DNA of 64,000 nucleotides, taken from positions 60,655 to 124,654 of the forward strand of contig CALVEY010000002.1 of assembly GCA_944326705.1 (NCBI GenBank), read 5' to 3'. Of the stretch, positions 44,351 to 54,220 are shown piece by piece. Both the position numbers and the translations under genes were made by a program. Position 1 is the first letter of the stretch. Every line of letters begins with the position of its first letter. The notes under the pieces are model-generated. The model made no database searches and was not told the DNA's origin. It was given only the letters and a program-made list of their open reading frames with translations. Source of the DNA: an uncultured Mucispirillum sp. (GTDB lineage: Bacteria; Chrysiogenota; Deferribacteres; Deferribacterales; Mucispirillaceae).

Positions 44351-45093
44351 TGTGGAAAGTTGCTGTTGGAGTTTTACTTATAGTTGGCGGTATAGCATTC
44401 AGCGGCTATAAATATTTTACTGGTGAAGAAAACAAACTTTATGAACAGGCAAAACAGCTTGAAGCAGAAGGTAAAATATATGAAGCTCACGATACTATTT
44501 TAAAAGCTTTAGAGCTTAACCCTACTAACAGGAAAGTTATTGCTTATAAATCACAGCTTTTTGCAATAGTAGACAGCGATACTAAATTAAAAAATGCAGT
44601 ATCATATAGAAATGATGCAGTGCGTGCAATGGATAGAGGTGATTATGTTGATGCTGCAGAAAAGCTTGATAAAGCTAACACATTAGTATATGAAATATTT
44701 CCATCATCTCCAGTATATAAAAAGGCTGAAGAACTGCAGGCTCAGATTTTAAAAGATACAGAAAGACTAAAAAGAGAGCTGCCTGAAAGATATTATAACA
44801 GGGCAAAAGAGCTTGCTAATAATGGAGAATATGAAAGAGCTTATAATGCTTTATTATATATAAAGCAGCCAAGCAGTAAAATTATAGAGTTAATGGACCA
44901 GCTTGCTTATCAAATAGGTAATGATAAAATGGCAGAAATAGAAAGAGACAGTAATCCAACAGCATTTTTAATAAGAGATGCTATAAGCTGGTATAACCAA
45001 ATAAGCAGTAACTCTCCTAATAAGGTTGATGCAAAAATTAAAGCTGCAAATTTAAATAAAAAATTACAGGAAGTAGAAAAGAAAAATGAATAA
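44350..45093 (+). CDS. Membrane-anchored TPR protein, unknown function
   Basis: This 247-residue protein has one N-terminal transmembrane helix (about 4-22). Tetratricopeptide-like helices follow (EQAKQLEAEGKIYEAHDTIL, RAMDRGDYVDAAEKLDKA, RAKELANNGEYERAYNALLY). It probably faces the periplasm. It overlaps its upstream neighbour by one base and hldE by 8 bases, so the three are co-translated. The conserved pairing with the preceding TPR protein suggests joint action, perhaps at the cell envelope, which is inference. Confidence 0.65.
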   Translation: MWKVAVGVLLIVGGIAFSGYKYFTGEENKLYEQAKQLEAEGKIYEAHDTILKALELNPTNRKVIAYKSQLFAIVDSDTKLKNAVSYRNDAVRAMDRGDYVDAAEKLDKANTLVYEIFPSSPVYKKAEELQAQILKDTERLKRELPERYYNRAKELANNGEYERAYNALLYIKQPSSKIIELMDQLAYQIGNDKMAEIERDSNPTAFLIRDAISWYNQISSNSPNKVDAKIKAANLNKKLQEVEKKNE

Positions 45094-46507
45094 ATTGTTA
45101 TCAGATTTAGACTTTAGTAAAGCAAAAGTTTTAATTGCAGGCGATATGATGCTTGATAGATATTACTATGGCAGTGTATCAAGAATATCTCCTGAAGCAC
45201 CTGTTCCTGTTATTAATGTCAAATCAGAGATTTATACTCTTGGTGGTGCTGGTAATGTTGTAAATAACATTAAAGGACTTACTGCAGACTGCACTATTAT
45301 AGGGGCAGGCAAAAAGGACGATGATGCAGGCAGACTTTTAAATAATTTATTTAATAATATTCAGGCTAAGTCATTTTTTATTGATGCAGATATGCCGACT
45401 ATTTCTAAATTAAGAGTAGTAGGCGGTAAACAGCAGATTGCAAGGCTTGATTTTGAAGATATTCATCCATTCAGCGAAGAAGTAAATAAGCAGATAAAAT
45501 CTATATATGAAAGTGAGCTTGAAAACCATAATGTTGTTATTATTTCAGATTATGGAAAAGGTTTATGCTCACATGAAATATGCTCTTTTATTATAGAAAA
45601 GGCTAACTCTCAAAATAAAAAAGTATTAATAGACCCAAAAGGAAGCAACTGGGATAAATACAGCAATGCATACCTTGTTACTCCAAATGTTAAAGAGTTA
45701 AGCGAAGTATGTGGATGTGAAATAGAAAATGAAGATGAGCCTGTTATAAAATACGGCTCAATGATTAGAGAAAAGTATAACCTTACATACCTTATTGTTA
45801 CTAGAAGTGAAAAAGGTATTACAATAATAGGGAAAGACCATATAAAAACTATTCCAACTCAGGCAATGGAAGTATTTGATGTATCAGGTGCAGGAGATAC
45901 TGTTATTTCAAGTATAGCTGTATTTTTAGGCTTAAATTTAAATATTGATGATGCTGTATATCTTGCAAATGCAGCAGCTGGTGTTGTTGTTGGAAAATTA
46001 GGAACTGCACCTATCACTTTATCAGAACTTCATTATTCATTAAACGGATTTAGAAGCTCAAAAGTTGTATCTTTTAACCATATTGCAGATATTATTAAAA
46101 GAGAAAAATCATTTAATAAAAAAATAGTTTTTACTAACGGCTGTTTTGATATTCTGCACAGAGGTCATGTTACTTATTTAAAACATGCTAAAACTTTAGG
46201 TGATATACTTGTTTTAGGTTTAAACAGTGATGATTCTGTTAGAAGATTAAAAGGTCCAGAAAGGCCTGTAAATAATGAGCAGGACAGGGCTGTAGTTTTA
46301 GAAGCTTTAGAGTGTATTGATTATATTGTTATTTTTGAAGAAGATACCCCCCTTAATTTAATAAAAAATGTTATGCCTGATATATTAGTTAAAGGCGGCG
46401 ATTATAAAGCAGAAGATGTTGTCGGCAAAGAATATGCAGGCAGAGTTGAGATTATAGATTTTGTTGAAGGCTATTCTACAACATCAACTATTAATAAATT
46501 AAAATAG
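45086..46507 (+). CDS. hldE: Bifunctional heptose-7-phosphate kinase / heptose-1-phosphate adenylyltransferase
   Basis: HldE makes ADP-D-glycero-beta-D-manno-heptose for the LPS inner core. Its 473 residues contain an N-terminal PfkB-type kinase. Landmarks are AGDMMLDRYYYG, GGAGNVVNNI and the catalytic DVSGAGDTV near residue 270. The C-terminal nucleotidyltransferase has TNGCFDILHRGHV (about residue 350) and LVKGGDY. Both halves look intact. GmhA and GmhB, needed for the pathway, are not in the window. hldD follows after 10 bases. Confidence 0.95.
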   Translation: MNKLLSDLDFSKAKVLIAGDMMLDRYYYGSVSRISPEAPVPVINVKSEIYTLGGAGNVVNNIKGLTADCTIIGAGKKDDDAGRLLNNLFNNIQAKSFFIDADMPTISKLRVVGGKQQIARLDFEDIHPFSEEVNKQIKSIYESELENHNVVIISDYGKGLCSHEICSFIIEKANSQNKKVLIDPKGSNWDKYSNAYLVTPNVKELSEVCGCEIENEDEPVIKYGSMIREKYNLTYLIVTRSEKGITIIGKDHIKTIPTQAMEVFDVSGAGDTVISSIAVFLGLNLNIDDAVYLANAAAGVVVGKLGTAPITLSELHYSLNGFRSSKVVSFNHIADIIKREKSFNKKIVFTNGCFDILHRGHVTYLKHAKTLGDILVLGLNSDDSVRRLKGPERPVNNEQDRAVVLEALECIDYIVIFEEDTPLNLIKNVMPDILVKGGDYKAEDVVGKEYAGRVEIIDFVEGYSTTSTINKLK

Positions 46508-46517
46508 GAGCATTGAT

Positions 46518-47459
46518 ATGGTAATTGTAACTGGTGGAGCTGGATTTATTGGCTCAAATATTGTTAAAGGATTAAATGACAGAGGTATTGATAAAATAAT
46601 AATTGTTGATAATTTATCCAATGCTTCTAAACATAAAAATTTAAATAAAATCAAATTTTATGATTATATAGATAAAACTGATTTTAATATTACAGAATTC
46701 CTTGCAAAAAATAATGTGGATGCTGTTTTTCATCAAGGTGCATCATCAAATACTATGGAAACAGATGGCAAGTTTATGATGAAAAACAACTATGAATGTA
46801 CAAAAGATACTTTTAATGCCTGCCAGCAGCACAATGTTCGCCTTTTTTATGCATCAAGTGCATCAGTATATGGTAATGGTGATAAAGGATTTGTAGAAAA
46901 AGAAGAATGCGAGTATCCATTAAACGTATATGCTTTCAGCAAATATCAGTTTGATAGGTATTTAAACCAAAATTTTGCAGGAATATCCAGTCAGGTTGTA
47001 GGTCTTAGATATTTTAATGTTTATGGACCACAGGAAAACCATAAAGGTAAAATGGCATCAGTTGCTTTCCATATGTTTAATCAAATAAAAAATAATGAGC
47101 CTATGAAACTTTTTGAAGGCAGTGAAAACTTTAGAAGAGATTTTATATATATAGATGATGTAGTATCAGTAAATATGTTTTTCTTTGATAACCCAGATAA
47201 ATCAGGCATATTTAACTGTGGAACAGGTCATGCAGAAAGCTTTTGTGAAATAGCTAATGCTTTAAAAGAAAAATATACAGATGCAAAAGTAGAATATATA
47301 CCATTTCCTGACAGCTTAAAAGGTAAATATCAAACATTTACAGAAAGCGATATTACAAAACTTCGCAGTGCAGGATATGATAAACCTTTTACCAATCTTA
47401 AAACAGGTACATTAAAATATGCTGAAATATTAGAGAAAAGCGGCGGATATATTATTTAA
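46518..47459 (+). CDS. hldD: ADP-L-glycero-D-manno-heptose 6-epimerase
   Basis: This enzyme converts ADP-D,D-heptose to the L,D form, the donor for LPS core heptosyltransferases. The 313-residue short-chain dehydrogenase starts with the NADP-binding VTGGAGFIGSN (residues 4-14). Its catalytic pair is in SSASVYGNG (Ser) and YAFSKYQFD (Tyr-x3-Lys). FHQGASSNT and NFRRDFIYIDDV are hallmarks of HldD itself. A TAGGAG ribosome-binding site precedes it. The end overlaps the next start by one base. Confidence 0.95.
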   Translation: MVIVTGGAGFIGSNIVKGLNDRGIDKIIIVDNLSNASKHKNLNKIKFYDYIDKTDFNITEFLAKNNVDAVFHQGASSNTMETDGKFMMKNNYECTKDTFNACQQHNVRLFYASSASVYGNGDKGFVEKEECEYPLNVYAFSKYQFDRYLNQNFAGISSQVVGLRYFNVYGPQENHKGKMASVAFHMFNQIKNNEPMKLFEGSENFRRDFIYIDDVVSVNMFFFDNPDKSGIFNCGTGHAESFCEIANALKEKYTDAKVEYIPFPDSLKGKYQTFTESDITKLRSAGYDKPFTNLKTGTLKYAEILEKSGGYII

Positions 47460-48589
47460 TGAAGTTTAATTTTGGTAAGCAGAAGTTAAAAAAACTTATT
47501 GATAATTCTGTATTAAAAAAGAAAGATTCTCTTATAGGGCTTCCTGTTTTATTTACATTAACAGGCTTTTCTAATATTCGTCAGGCTTATAAACCTGAAG
47601 TAGTAAATAAAATAGCTCTTTTAAAAATAACTTCTGTAAGAGATACTATTTTTACATCTTCATCAGTTAAGGCATTAAAAAAAGCATATCCAAATGCAAA
47701 AATAACTTATTTTACTGGTGAAGATAATTTTAATATAGCTTCAGAAATAGAAGGTGTAGATAATACCATCAGGCTTTTTTCTAACGACTTATCAAAAAGT
47801 ATGAAAATAGTAAAAAATGCAGGCCATTTTGATTTATGGATAGATTTTGGAGCATGGTCGCGTTTTGAAGCTATAATGACTCAAACTGCAAAGGCATCAT
47901 ATAAAGCTGGGTTTAAAACAGAAGGTGAACACAGACATTTTGCATACGATAAAGTGGCTGATTATTCTTTTGATATACATGAAACAGCAAACTATGCTTT
48001 TTTACTTTCTTCTATTGGGATAAAAGTAAATAATAATGAAATAGAAGCAAAACAGGAAGAAAATATTGATGATAAACTTGTAATTATAGATATTTTTGCA
48101 GATAACATTGAGCAGAATAATAGAAAATACAGCCAGACTAACTGGAAAATAATTGTTGAACATTTAAATAAATTAGGTTACAGGGCAGCTTTAATTGGAG
48201 ATAAGAAAGATATAGAAGAAGCAGAAGCATTTAATGAGCTTGCAGGCAGCAGTGCAGATATTGATTTTCTTGTGGGCAGGCTTGATTTTGCAGATAAATT
48301 AAAGATTATATCTAGTGCGGCTCTTATTATATCAGGAGATACTTCAATTTTGCATACTGGTGCTTTTCTAGGCAGAAAGGTAGTAGGTCTTTATGGTCCA
48401 ACAGATAAGAAACGATATGCACCTGTTGGAAGTAATGTATATATAGTATCTTCCAGCGGCTGTTATGGATGCCAAAATCTTTATGGTGATGAGAAATGTA
48501 CTATGGATAAACCAGACTGTATGGATAGTATCCCTGTTGAAAGTATTATATCTAAAATAGATTTAGCACTAGGAGTAAATGTTGAATAA
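47459..48589 (+). CDS. Family 9 glycosyltransferase (ADP-heptose:LPS heptosyltransferase-like)
   Basis: This 376-residue GT-B fold enzyme of family GT9 probably transfers heptose to the LPS inner core, in keeping with hldE-hldD just upstream. KITSVRDTIFTSSSVKALKKA is the usual opening. ISGDTSILHTGAFLGRKVVGLYGPTDKKRYAPVG, quoted here in two overlapping parts (ISGDTSILHTGAFLG and VVGLYGPTDKKRYAPVG), is the nucleotide-sugar site. A cysteine-rich stretch near the end (SGCYGCQNLYGDEKC) is typical of the family. WaaC versus WaaF type cannot be decided. Confidence 0.85.
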   Translation: MKFNFGKQKLKKLIDNSVLKKKDSLIGLPVLFTLTGFSNIRQAYKPEVVNKIALLKITSVRDTIFTSSSVKALKKAYPNAKITYFTGEDNFNIASEIEGVDNTIRLFSNDLSKSMKIVKNAGHFDLWIDFGAWSRFEAIMTQTAKASYKAGFKTEGEHRHFAYDKVADYSFDIHETANYAFLLSSIGIKVNNNEIEAKQEENIDDKLVIIDIFADNIEQNNRKYSQTNWKIIVEHLNKLGYRAALIGDKKDIEEAEAFNELAGSSADIDFLVGRLDFADKLKIISSAALIISGDTSILHTGAFLGRKVVGLYGPTDKKRYAPVGSNVYIVSSSGCYGCQNLYGDEKCTMDKPDCMDSIPVESIISKIDLALGVNVE

Positions 48590-50021
48590 TAACAACAGTA
48601 AACTGCATATAAAAAATATAATATTTATAATTATATTATTAGCTGGAGATGTTGCAGCATACTTTATATCTTTAGTTTTAGCATATAATACAAGAATATT
48701 TGCTGATAACTTTATAACTGTTGCTCCCTTTGCTTTTTCTTTGGAATATTTAGCAAAAAGTTTATGGTGGATACCTGTTATATTTATCACAATGCTTGCT
48801 TATAAAAATTTGTATACTTTAAAAAAACCTTTCTGGCATGAAAGCAGACGCCTGCTGTTATCATGTCTTATGACTTTTCTCATTGTATTTTCAATAGTAT
48901 CATTAGGAAAACTTTCAAATTTTGTTTCAAGGCTTTTTTTAATATTTTTATTTGGATATTTAGTGATATTTGTTACATTATTTAGATATATTTTAAAAAC
49001 AAAAGTTTTAAACAGGAAATATTTAGCAGAAAGTATTGTAATCATTGGCTGTTCTAACTATTTAGATCATGTAAAACACAGTATACTCCATGAAAATGGT
49101 TTATGTTTTTATGTATCAGGTGTTGTTTTAACAGATAACTGTAACTATACTGGCAGTCAGAAAGTTTTAGGTCACATTTCAGATATTGAAAGCATTATTA
49201 TAAAACATAATATTACATCTGCTGTTGTTGTAAAAAATGAAGTAGATAAATCTTTTGAAAAAATATTAAATAATCTGCAGATTAATTTAAATAAACTATT
49301 TATAGTGCTTGATTCTCAAGGGATTGGCTTTTCTAATACAGAAGCTGTTCAGCTTTTATATACAGGGTTAAACTACATACAAATTAATAATAATTTTAAA
49401 TCTTTGCTAAATAGTATTGTAAAAAGATTTTGTGATATTATATTATCTATAATACTGCTGCCGTTTTTACTTATTGTAATTGGTATTATAGCAGTTTTAA
49501 TTAAAGCAACATCAAAAGGTCCTGTTTTTTATGGACATAAAAGAATTGGAAGATACGGCAAAGAGTTTAAAGTTTTAAAATTTCGCTCTATGTATCAAGA
49601 TGCAGATGTAAGGCTTAAAGAAATACTTGCTGATAATGAAGAAGCAAGAAAAGAATGGAACACATTCTATAAACTTAAAAATGACCCAAGAATTACAAAA
49701 GTAGGTAAATTTTTAAGAAAATCTTCCCTTGATGAACTGCCCCAGATATTTAATGTATTAAAAGGGGAAATGAGCTTTGTTGGCCCACGGCCTGTGCTGC
49801 AGGATGAATTAGATAAATATTATAAAGAGTTATCATCATACTACTATATGGTGCGTCCTGGCATAACAGGGCTTTGGCAGATAAGCGGAAGAAATGAATT
49901 AAACTATGAAATGCGTGTAGCAAAAGATTCATGGTATGTATTAAACTGGTCAATATGGCTTGATATTGTAATATTATTTAAAACACCAGGTGCTGTTTTT
50001 CAGAAAAAAGGCGCCTATTAA
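48579..50021 (+). CDS. Undecaprenyl-phosphate sugar phosphotransferase (WbaP/WcaJ family)
   Basis: This 480-residue inner-membrane enzyme starts O-antigen or capsule synthesis by moving a hexose-1-phosphate to undecaprenyl phosphate. Four N-terminal transmembrane helices (within residues 9-135) are followed by a CoA-binding-like cytosolic domain and another helix near 285-308. The bacterial sugar transferase domain contains KFRSMYQDAD, SLDELPQIFNVLKGEMS and VGPRPV. It overlaps the preceding glycosyltransferase gene by 11 bases. Galactose or glucose specificity is not readable. Confidence 0.9.
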   Translation: MLNNNNSKLHIKNIIFIIILLAGDVAAYFISLVLAYNTRIFADNFITVAPFAFSLEYLAKSLWWIPVIFITMLAYKNLYTLKKPFWHESRRLLLSCLMTFLIVFSIVSLGKLSNFVSRLFLIFLFGYLVIFVTLFRYILKTKVLNRKYLAESIVIIGCSNYLDHVKHSILHENGLCFYVSGVVLTDNCNYTGSQKVLGHISDIESIIIKHNITSAVVVKNEVDKSFEKILNNLQINLNKLFIVLDSQGIGFSNTEAVQLLYTGLNYIQINNNFKSLLNSIVKRFCDIILSIILLPFLLIVIGIIAVLIKATSKGPVFYGHKRIGRYGKEFKVLKFRSMYQDADVRLKEILADNEEARKEWNTFYKLKNDPRITKVGKFLRKSSLDELPQIFNVLKGEMSFVGPRPVLQDELDKYYKELSSYYYMVRPGITGLWQISGRNELNYEMRVAKDSWYVLNWSIWLDIVILFKTPGAVFQKKGAY

Positions 50022-50042
50022 AATAAATTTATAAGGATATTT

Positions 50043-51356
50043 ATGACTACAAAACATTATTTTATATACACATTTGGTTGTGCTATGAATGAGTATGATA
50101 CTGAAAGGATTGCAGCAGCATTAGAAGCAAAAGGTTATATTCCTTCAGATAAAGTGGAAGATTCTGATTTTATTGTATTAAATACATGCAGCGTAAGAGA
50201 AAAACCGCAGGTTAAAATATTAAGTTATTTAGGTCAGATAAGGCTTTTAAAAGAAAAAAATCCTAATATGATAGTAGGCATATCTGGCTGTGTTGCTCAG
50301 CAGGAAGGCGAGAAGTTTCTAAAAAATAATAAAGTAGTTAACTTTGTTATGGGCACAGATGCTATAGCTCATATTGATAATGTAATAGAAAGAGCAATAA
50401 ATGGAGAAAGGTTTGCAGATACTGATGTAGACAGCTCATCTTTTTCTATTTCCAGCTTTAACCGTAAAGATAAGATTGCTGCAAATGTTACTATTATGAA
50501 AGGATGCAATAATTTCTGCAGTTACTGTATTGTGCCTTATGTTCGGGGCAGAGAAGTTTCAAGACCGTCTGCAGAAATAGTTAATGAAATAAAATCTCTT
50601 ATTGATAAAGGTGTAAAAGAAGTATGTCTTTTAGGGCAGAATGTAAATTCTTATGGTAAAAATTTATCAGAAGATATTGATTTTCCTAAGCTTTTATCAA
50701 TAGTTAATAAAATAGACGGCTTAGAAAGAATCAGGTTTGTAACATCTCATCCAAAAGATTTTTCTATGGATATGATTAATGCTATGGCTGAAAATGAAAA
50801 AGTATGCCGATATCTTCATCTGCCTTTACAGTCAGGCTCTAACAGTATTCTTAAAGCAATGAATAGAAGATATTCTTATGAAGATTATAAAGCAAAAATA
50901 GAGCAGGCACGAAAAATTATGCCAGATATAGAGTTTTCATCAGATTTTATTGTAGGTTTTCCAAATGAAACAGATGAAGATTTTAATGCAACATTAAAAG
51001 CAGTGGAAGAAATAGGCTATGATAGAATATTTGCATTTAATTATTCTCCACGCCCTGGAACAAAAGCATTTGATATTGAAGATAATGTGCCTGCAAATGT
51101 AAAATCTGAAAGATTAAATAATCTTTTTGCACTGCAGGACAGTCTTTATGATAAAAGACTTCCTGAAATGAAAGGTATTACTACGCAGGTTTTAGTTACA
51201 GAGATTGACGAAACAAAAGAATATCCATATTATGGGTTGAATATATATAATAGAAAGGTTGCTTTTTCATCAAAAAATAAGCTAGAATATGGAAGCATAG
51301 TAAATGTATTAATTGATACTGCAAAAAGAAACTGCATGTATGGTGTAGAGGTATAA
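50043..51356 (+). CDS. miaB: tRNA-2-methylthio-N6-dimethylallyladenosine synthase
   Basis: MiaB adds a methylthio group to i6A37 of tRNAs reading U-starting codons. The N-terminal cluster cysteines are Cys13 (TFGCAMN), Cys49 (NTCSVRE) and Cys83 (SGCVAQQ). The radical-SAM cluster is CNNFCSYC (Cys155, 159, 162). A C-terminal TRAM domain completes the 437 residues. NTCSVREK and YDKRLPEM fit MiaB rather than MtaB or RimO. The 21-base gap to the preceding gene carries AAGGA. Confidence 0.95.
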   Translation: MTTKHYFIYTFGCAMNEYDTERIAAALEAKGYIPSDKVEDSDFIVLNTCSVREKPQVKILSYLGQIRLLKEKNPNMIVGISGCVAQQEGEKFLKNNKVVNFVMGTDAIAHIDNVIERAINGERFADTDVDSSSFSISSFNRKDKIAANVTIMKGCNNFCSYCIVPYVRGREVSRPSAEIVNEIKSLIDKGVKEVCLLGQNVNSYGKNLSEDIDFPKLLSIVNKIDGLERIRFVTSHPKDFSMDMINAMAENEKVCRYLHLPLQSGSNSILKAMNRRYSYEDYKAKIEQARKIMPDIEFSSDFIVGFPNETDEDFNATLKAVEEIGYDRIFAFNYSPRPGTKAFDIEDNVPANVKSERLNNLFALQDSLYDKRLPEMKGITTQVLVTEIDETKEYPYYGLNIYNRKVAFSSKNKLEYGSIVNVLIDTAKRNCMYGVEV

Positions 51357-51357
51357 T

Positions 51358-51762
51358 ATGTTAATTCGTCTATTTTTTAAACGCATAATTAAAGAGCCTG
51401 TTCAGTCAAGATATTTGATGCTTTTACAGGATAATCAAGAGCGGTATTTGCAGATATATGTTGGAGAAAGAGAAGGTGAAACTGTTGCTTCATGGAAAGA
51501 ATCTATTAAGCCGCCGCGTCCTATGACTTATGATTTAATCAGCTCTATATTAAACCTTTCTGATAATGTAGTTTTAACAAAAATATTAATAGATGGTTGC
51601 AGTCAGGATGTTTTTTATGCTAAAATGTTTTTTAATGTAAATGGCGAAGAAAAAGTTATAGACTGCAGACCTTCAGATGCTATTGCAGTTGGTTTAAGAA
51701 TGAATGTGCCGATATATGCAGAATCCTGTGTTTTAGAAAAACATGGGCTTGTTATTATATAA
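51358..51762 (+). CDS. DUF151 family bifunctional nuclease
   Basis: This 134-residue protein belongs to the DUF151/BFN family, known for dual DNase and RNase activity in plants and found in Thermotoga structures. The core motifs are visible: RPMTYDLISSIL, VFYAKMFF and DCRPSDAIAVGLRMNVPIYA. The position directly after miaB, with one base between, suggests co-translation. The biological role in bacteria is not settled. Confidence 0.87.
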   Translation: MLIRLFFKRIIKEPVQSRYLMLLQDNQERYLQIYVGEREGETVASWKESIKPPRPMTYDLISSILNLSDNVVLTKILIDGCSQDVFYAKMFFNVNGEEKVIDCRPSDAIAVGLRMNVPIYAESCVLEKHGLVII

Positions 51763-51798
51763 ATATTAGTTTTACTATAAAATTCATAGAGGTTTTAT

Positions 51799-53349
51799 AT
51801 GAGATATCCTAATCTTGGCGAAATGATGACAATTCAAGCAAAACGCTGGAAAAATAAGCCCCTTGTGTATTTTGAAGATAAAGTTTATACATACATGCAG
51901 GTGGAAAAAATGGCAAATAAAGCTGCTCGTATGTTAAAAGAAAAAGGCTTAAAAAAAGGCGATAAAGTAGCTGTAATTATGGAAAATTCAGCTCATTATA
52001 TTATATCTCTTGTTACTATTTTTAAAGCTGGAGCAGTTGCTATTCCTGTAAATAACATGCTTAGAGAAAGCGAGTTCGCCTATATTTTAAATGACAGCTA
52101 TACAAAATTTGTATTTTTATCAGATAAATATGCAGAACATGCAAGCTATTTAAAAGATAATGTTGCTTCTTTAGAAGATGTGCTTAGCTGGGAAAAAATA
52201 AACTGTAACTCAATTAATGTTACAGAAGCATCTGCACCATTTTCTGATGAGCCGTTAGAATATAATTTTGGTTATGATGATTTAGCTTTTTTTGTATATA
52301 CATCAGGCACAACAGGTCACCCAAAAGGAGCAATGTTAAGCCATGGGAATATGTTAAGTGATGCAAAATCTATAGATGGTGCATTAAAATGGCATCCGTC
52401 AAAAAAATTCCTGTTATTTTTACCAATATTTCATTCATATACTCTTATGACTTCCGTTTTATATCCTATATATTTAGGCTGCAGTATTATTATGTTTGCA
52501 TCAGTTATGGAGCTTAAAACTAAAAAATTCAGACAGACATTAATATTTAAAAGACCTAGAGTTATGGTTGGTGTGCCGCAGGTTTATCAGGCTTTAATAA
52601 AAGCCCAGATGCCAAAATGGTTTATTAAGCTTTTTTATCCTATACAGCTGCATATTTCAGGTGGAGCACCAATTTCTGCAGATACTCTTGATGCTTTTGA
52701 GAAAAAGTTTGGTGTGCCTATTGTTGAAGGGTATGGTCTTTCAGAAGCAGCACCAGTTGTGGCAGTTAATACAGTAGAGTATCACAGGGCAGACAGTGTT
52801 GGTAAACCAATGCCTGGAATACAGGTGAAAATAGTTGATGAAGAAGAAAATGAAGTGCCTGTTGGAGAAGTTGGTGAGTTAATAGTAAAGGGCGGCAATG
52901 TTATGAAAGGCTATTATCATATGCCAAAAGCAACTGATGATGCAATACGCAACGGCTGGCTTTTTACAGGCGATTTTGCTAAACTTGATGAAGATGGTTT
53001 TATATATATTGTTGACAGAAAAAAAGATTTAATCATATCAAAAGGTATGAATGTATATCCTAGAGAAGTGGAAGATGTTATTAAGCAGTTAGATGGGATA
53101 GAAGCTGTTGCTGTAATTGGTGCACCAATAGAAGGCAGAGATGAAATGATACTTGCTTATGTTATGAAAAGCGAAAATTCAAATATTACAGCAGCTGATA
53201 TAAAAGCCCATTTAAAAGAACGCTTAGCATCATTTAAAACACCAAAACATATTTTTATAGTTGATGAACTGCCGTTAACAGCAACAGGTAAAGTTTTAAA
53301 ACGCGAGTTAAAAGCAAAAGTTTTAAATGGCGAATTTAAAATAGATTAA
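51799..53349 (+). CDS. Long-chain acyl-CoA ligase (AMP-forming)
   Basis: This 516-residue member of the ANL adenylating superfamily activates a fatty acid with ATP and CoA. Motif A3 is YTSGTTGHPKGAML, A5 is VEGYGLSEAAPV, A7 is WLFTGDFAKLDEDGFIYIVD, and A10 is PLTATGKVLKREL with the catalytic Lys. An AGAGG site precedes ATG 51799. Fatty-acid activation for membrane lipids or salvage is most likely. Chain-length preference is not visible, and acids such as aromatic ones are possible. Confidence 0.87.
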   Translation: MRYPNLGEMMTIQAKRWKNKPLVYFEDKVYTYMQVEKMANKAARMLKEKGLKKGDKVAVIMENSAHYIISLVTIFKAGAVAIPVNNMLRESEFAYILNDSYTKFVFLSDKYAEHASYLKDNVASLEDVLSWEKINCNSINVTEASAPFSDEPLEYNFGYDDLAFFVYTSGTTGHPKGAMLSHGNMLSDAKSIDGALKWHPSKKFLLFLPIFHSYTLMTSVLYPIYLGCSIIMFASVMELKTKKFRQTLIFKRPRVMVGVPQVYQALIKAQMPKWFIKLFYPIQLHISGGAPISADTLDAFEKKFGVPIVEGYGLSEAAPVVAVNTVEYHRADSVGKPMPGIQVKIVDEEENEVPVGEVGELIVKGGNVMKGYYHMPKATDDAIRNGWLFTGDFAKLDEDGFIYIVDRKKDLIISKGMNVYPREVEDVIKQLDGIEAVAVIGAPIEGRDEMILAYVMKSENSNITAADIKAHLKERLASFKTPKHIFIVDELPLTATGKVLKRELKAKVLNGEFKID

Positions 53350-53370
53350 TATTTAATCTTTTGCAAAATT

Positions 53371-54210
53371 ATGAAAAAAATAATTATTATATTTATATTA
53401 ACAATACTGCCTTGTGTTGTTTTTGCTCAAAATAATATGCTTAACAATCCTAATAAAAATTCTTTTACTAATAAAGATTTTTATGGCAGTGTTAATGTAT
53501 CTATGGAATATAAATTTAATTCTATAAATCCTTATGGGCAGGCTAAGCCTGATACTGTTACTACATTAGGGCTTAATCTGCGATATGATTATTTTGATTT
53601 TTTTGGATATATTGATATTCATGATATATTTTATATATATAATGATAAACCTTATGTGTTTGGTAAAATAAATAACTATCTTTTTGGTGAAATCAACCCT
53701 AGAATATCTCTTTTAGCACTATCTGGTCAGAAACTAAGTAATAGCAACATTTTTAAAGATTTTTTAATTGCTTATAACTTTACTTTTGATTCTGATGATT
53801 TACTGCAGCATTATATGGGGTTTGGTATAGATTTTAATATTCCAATATTTTCATACTTAAAAATAAATCTTTATGCAAGATATAATCAGGCATATTATGG
53901 CAGAAATGAAAATTCATTTGATGGTTTTTTATTAAATATTGCTTATGAAGTGCCTATCTATACTTTTTCTCCTGGTATAGAGATAGTATATTCAAGCTGG
54001 TTTAAGTATATATTTGCTCCAAGCAGCAGTGGAAATATTGCAAATGAAACAGATTATTCTATTCAGTGGAAAAATACTTTTAAAATAGGGTATAAAGGGT
54101 TTTATCTTGCTTATTCTTACCAACATAATACAAACTATTTAGAATTAAATACAAAAAGTGCACAGGTAGGAGAACATTTTCTTGGTATTTATTATTCTTA
54201 TAGATTTTAG
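53371..54210 (+). CDS. Tsx-like outer-membrane channel
   Basis: This 279-residue protein has a signal peptide ending at VVFAQ (residue 20) and is dominated by alternating beta strands that finish with the aromatic-ended YYSYRF, as in outer-membrane barrels. LRYDYFDFFGYIDIHDIFY and VSMEYKFNSINPYG resemble the nucleoside-specific porin Tsx family. A role in nucleoside or other small-solute uptake is inferred. It is placed before the DUF192 gene with 10 bases between. Confidence 0.65.
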   Translation: MKKIIIIFILTILPCVVFAQNNMLNNPNKNSFTNKDFYGSVNVSMEYKFNSINPYGQAKPDTVTTLGLNLRYDYFDFFGYIDIHDIFYIYNDKPYVFGKINNYLFGEINPRISLLALSGQKLSNSNIFKDFLIAYNFTFDSDDLLQHYMGFGIDFNIPIFSYLKINLYARYNQAYYGRNENSFDGFLLNIAYEVPIYTFSPGIEIVYSSWFKYIFAPSSSGNIANETDYSIQWKNTFKIGYKGFYLAYSYQHNTNYLELNTKSAQVGEHFLGIYYSYRF

Positions 54211-54220
54211 TAGGTGAAAT

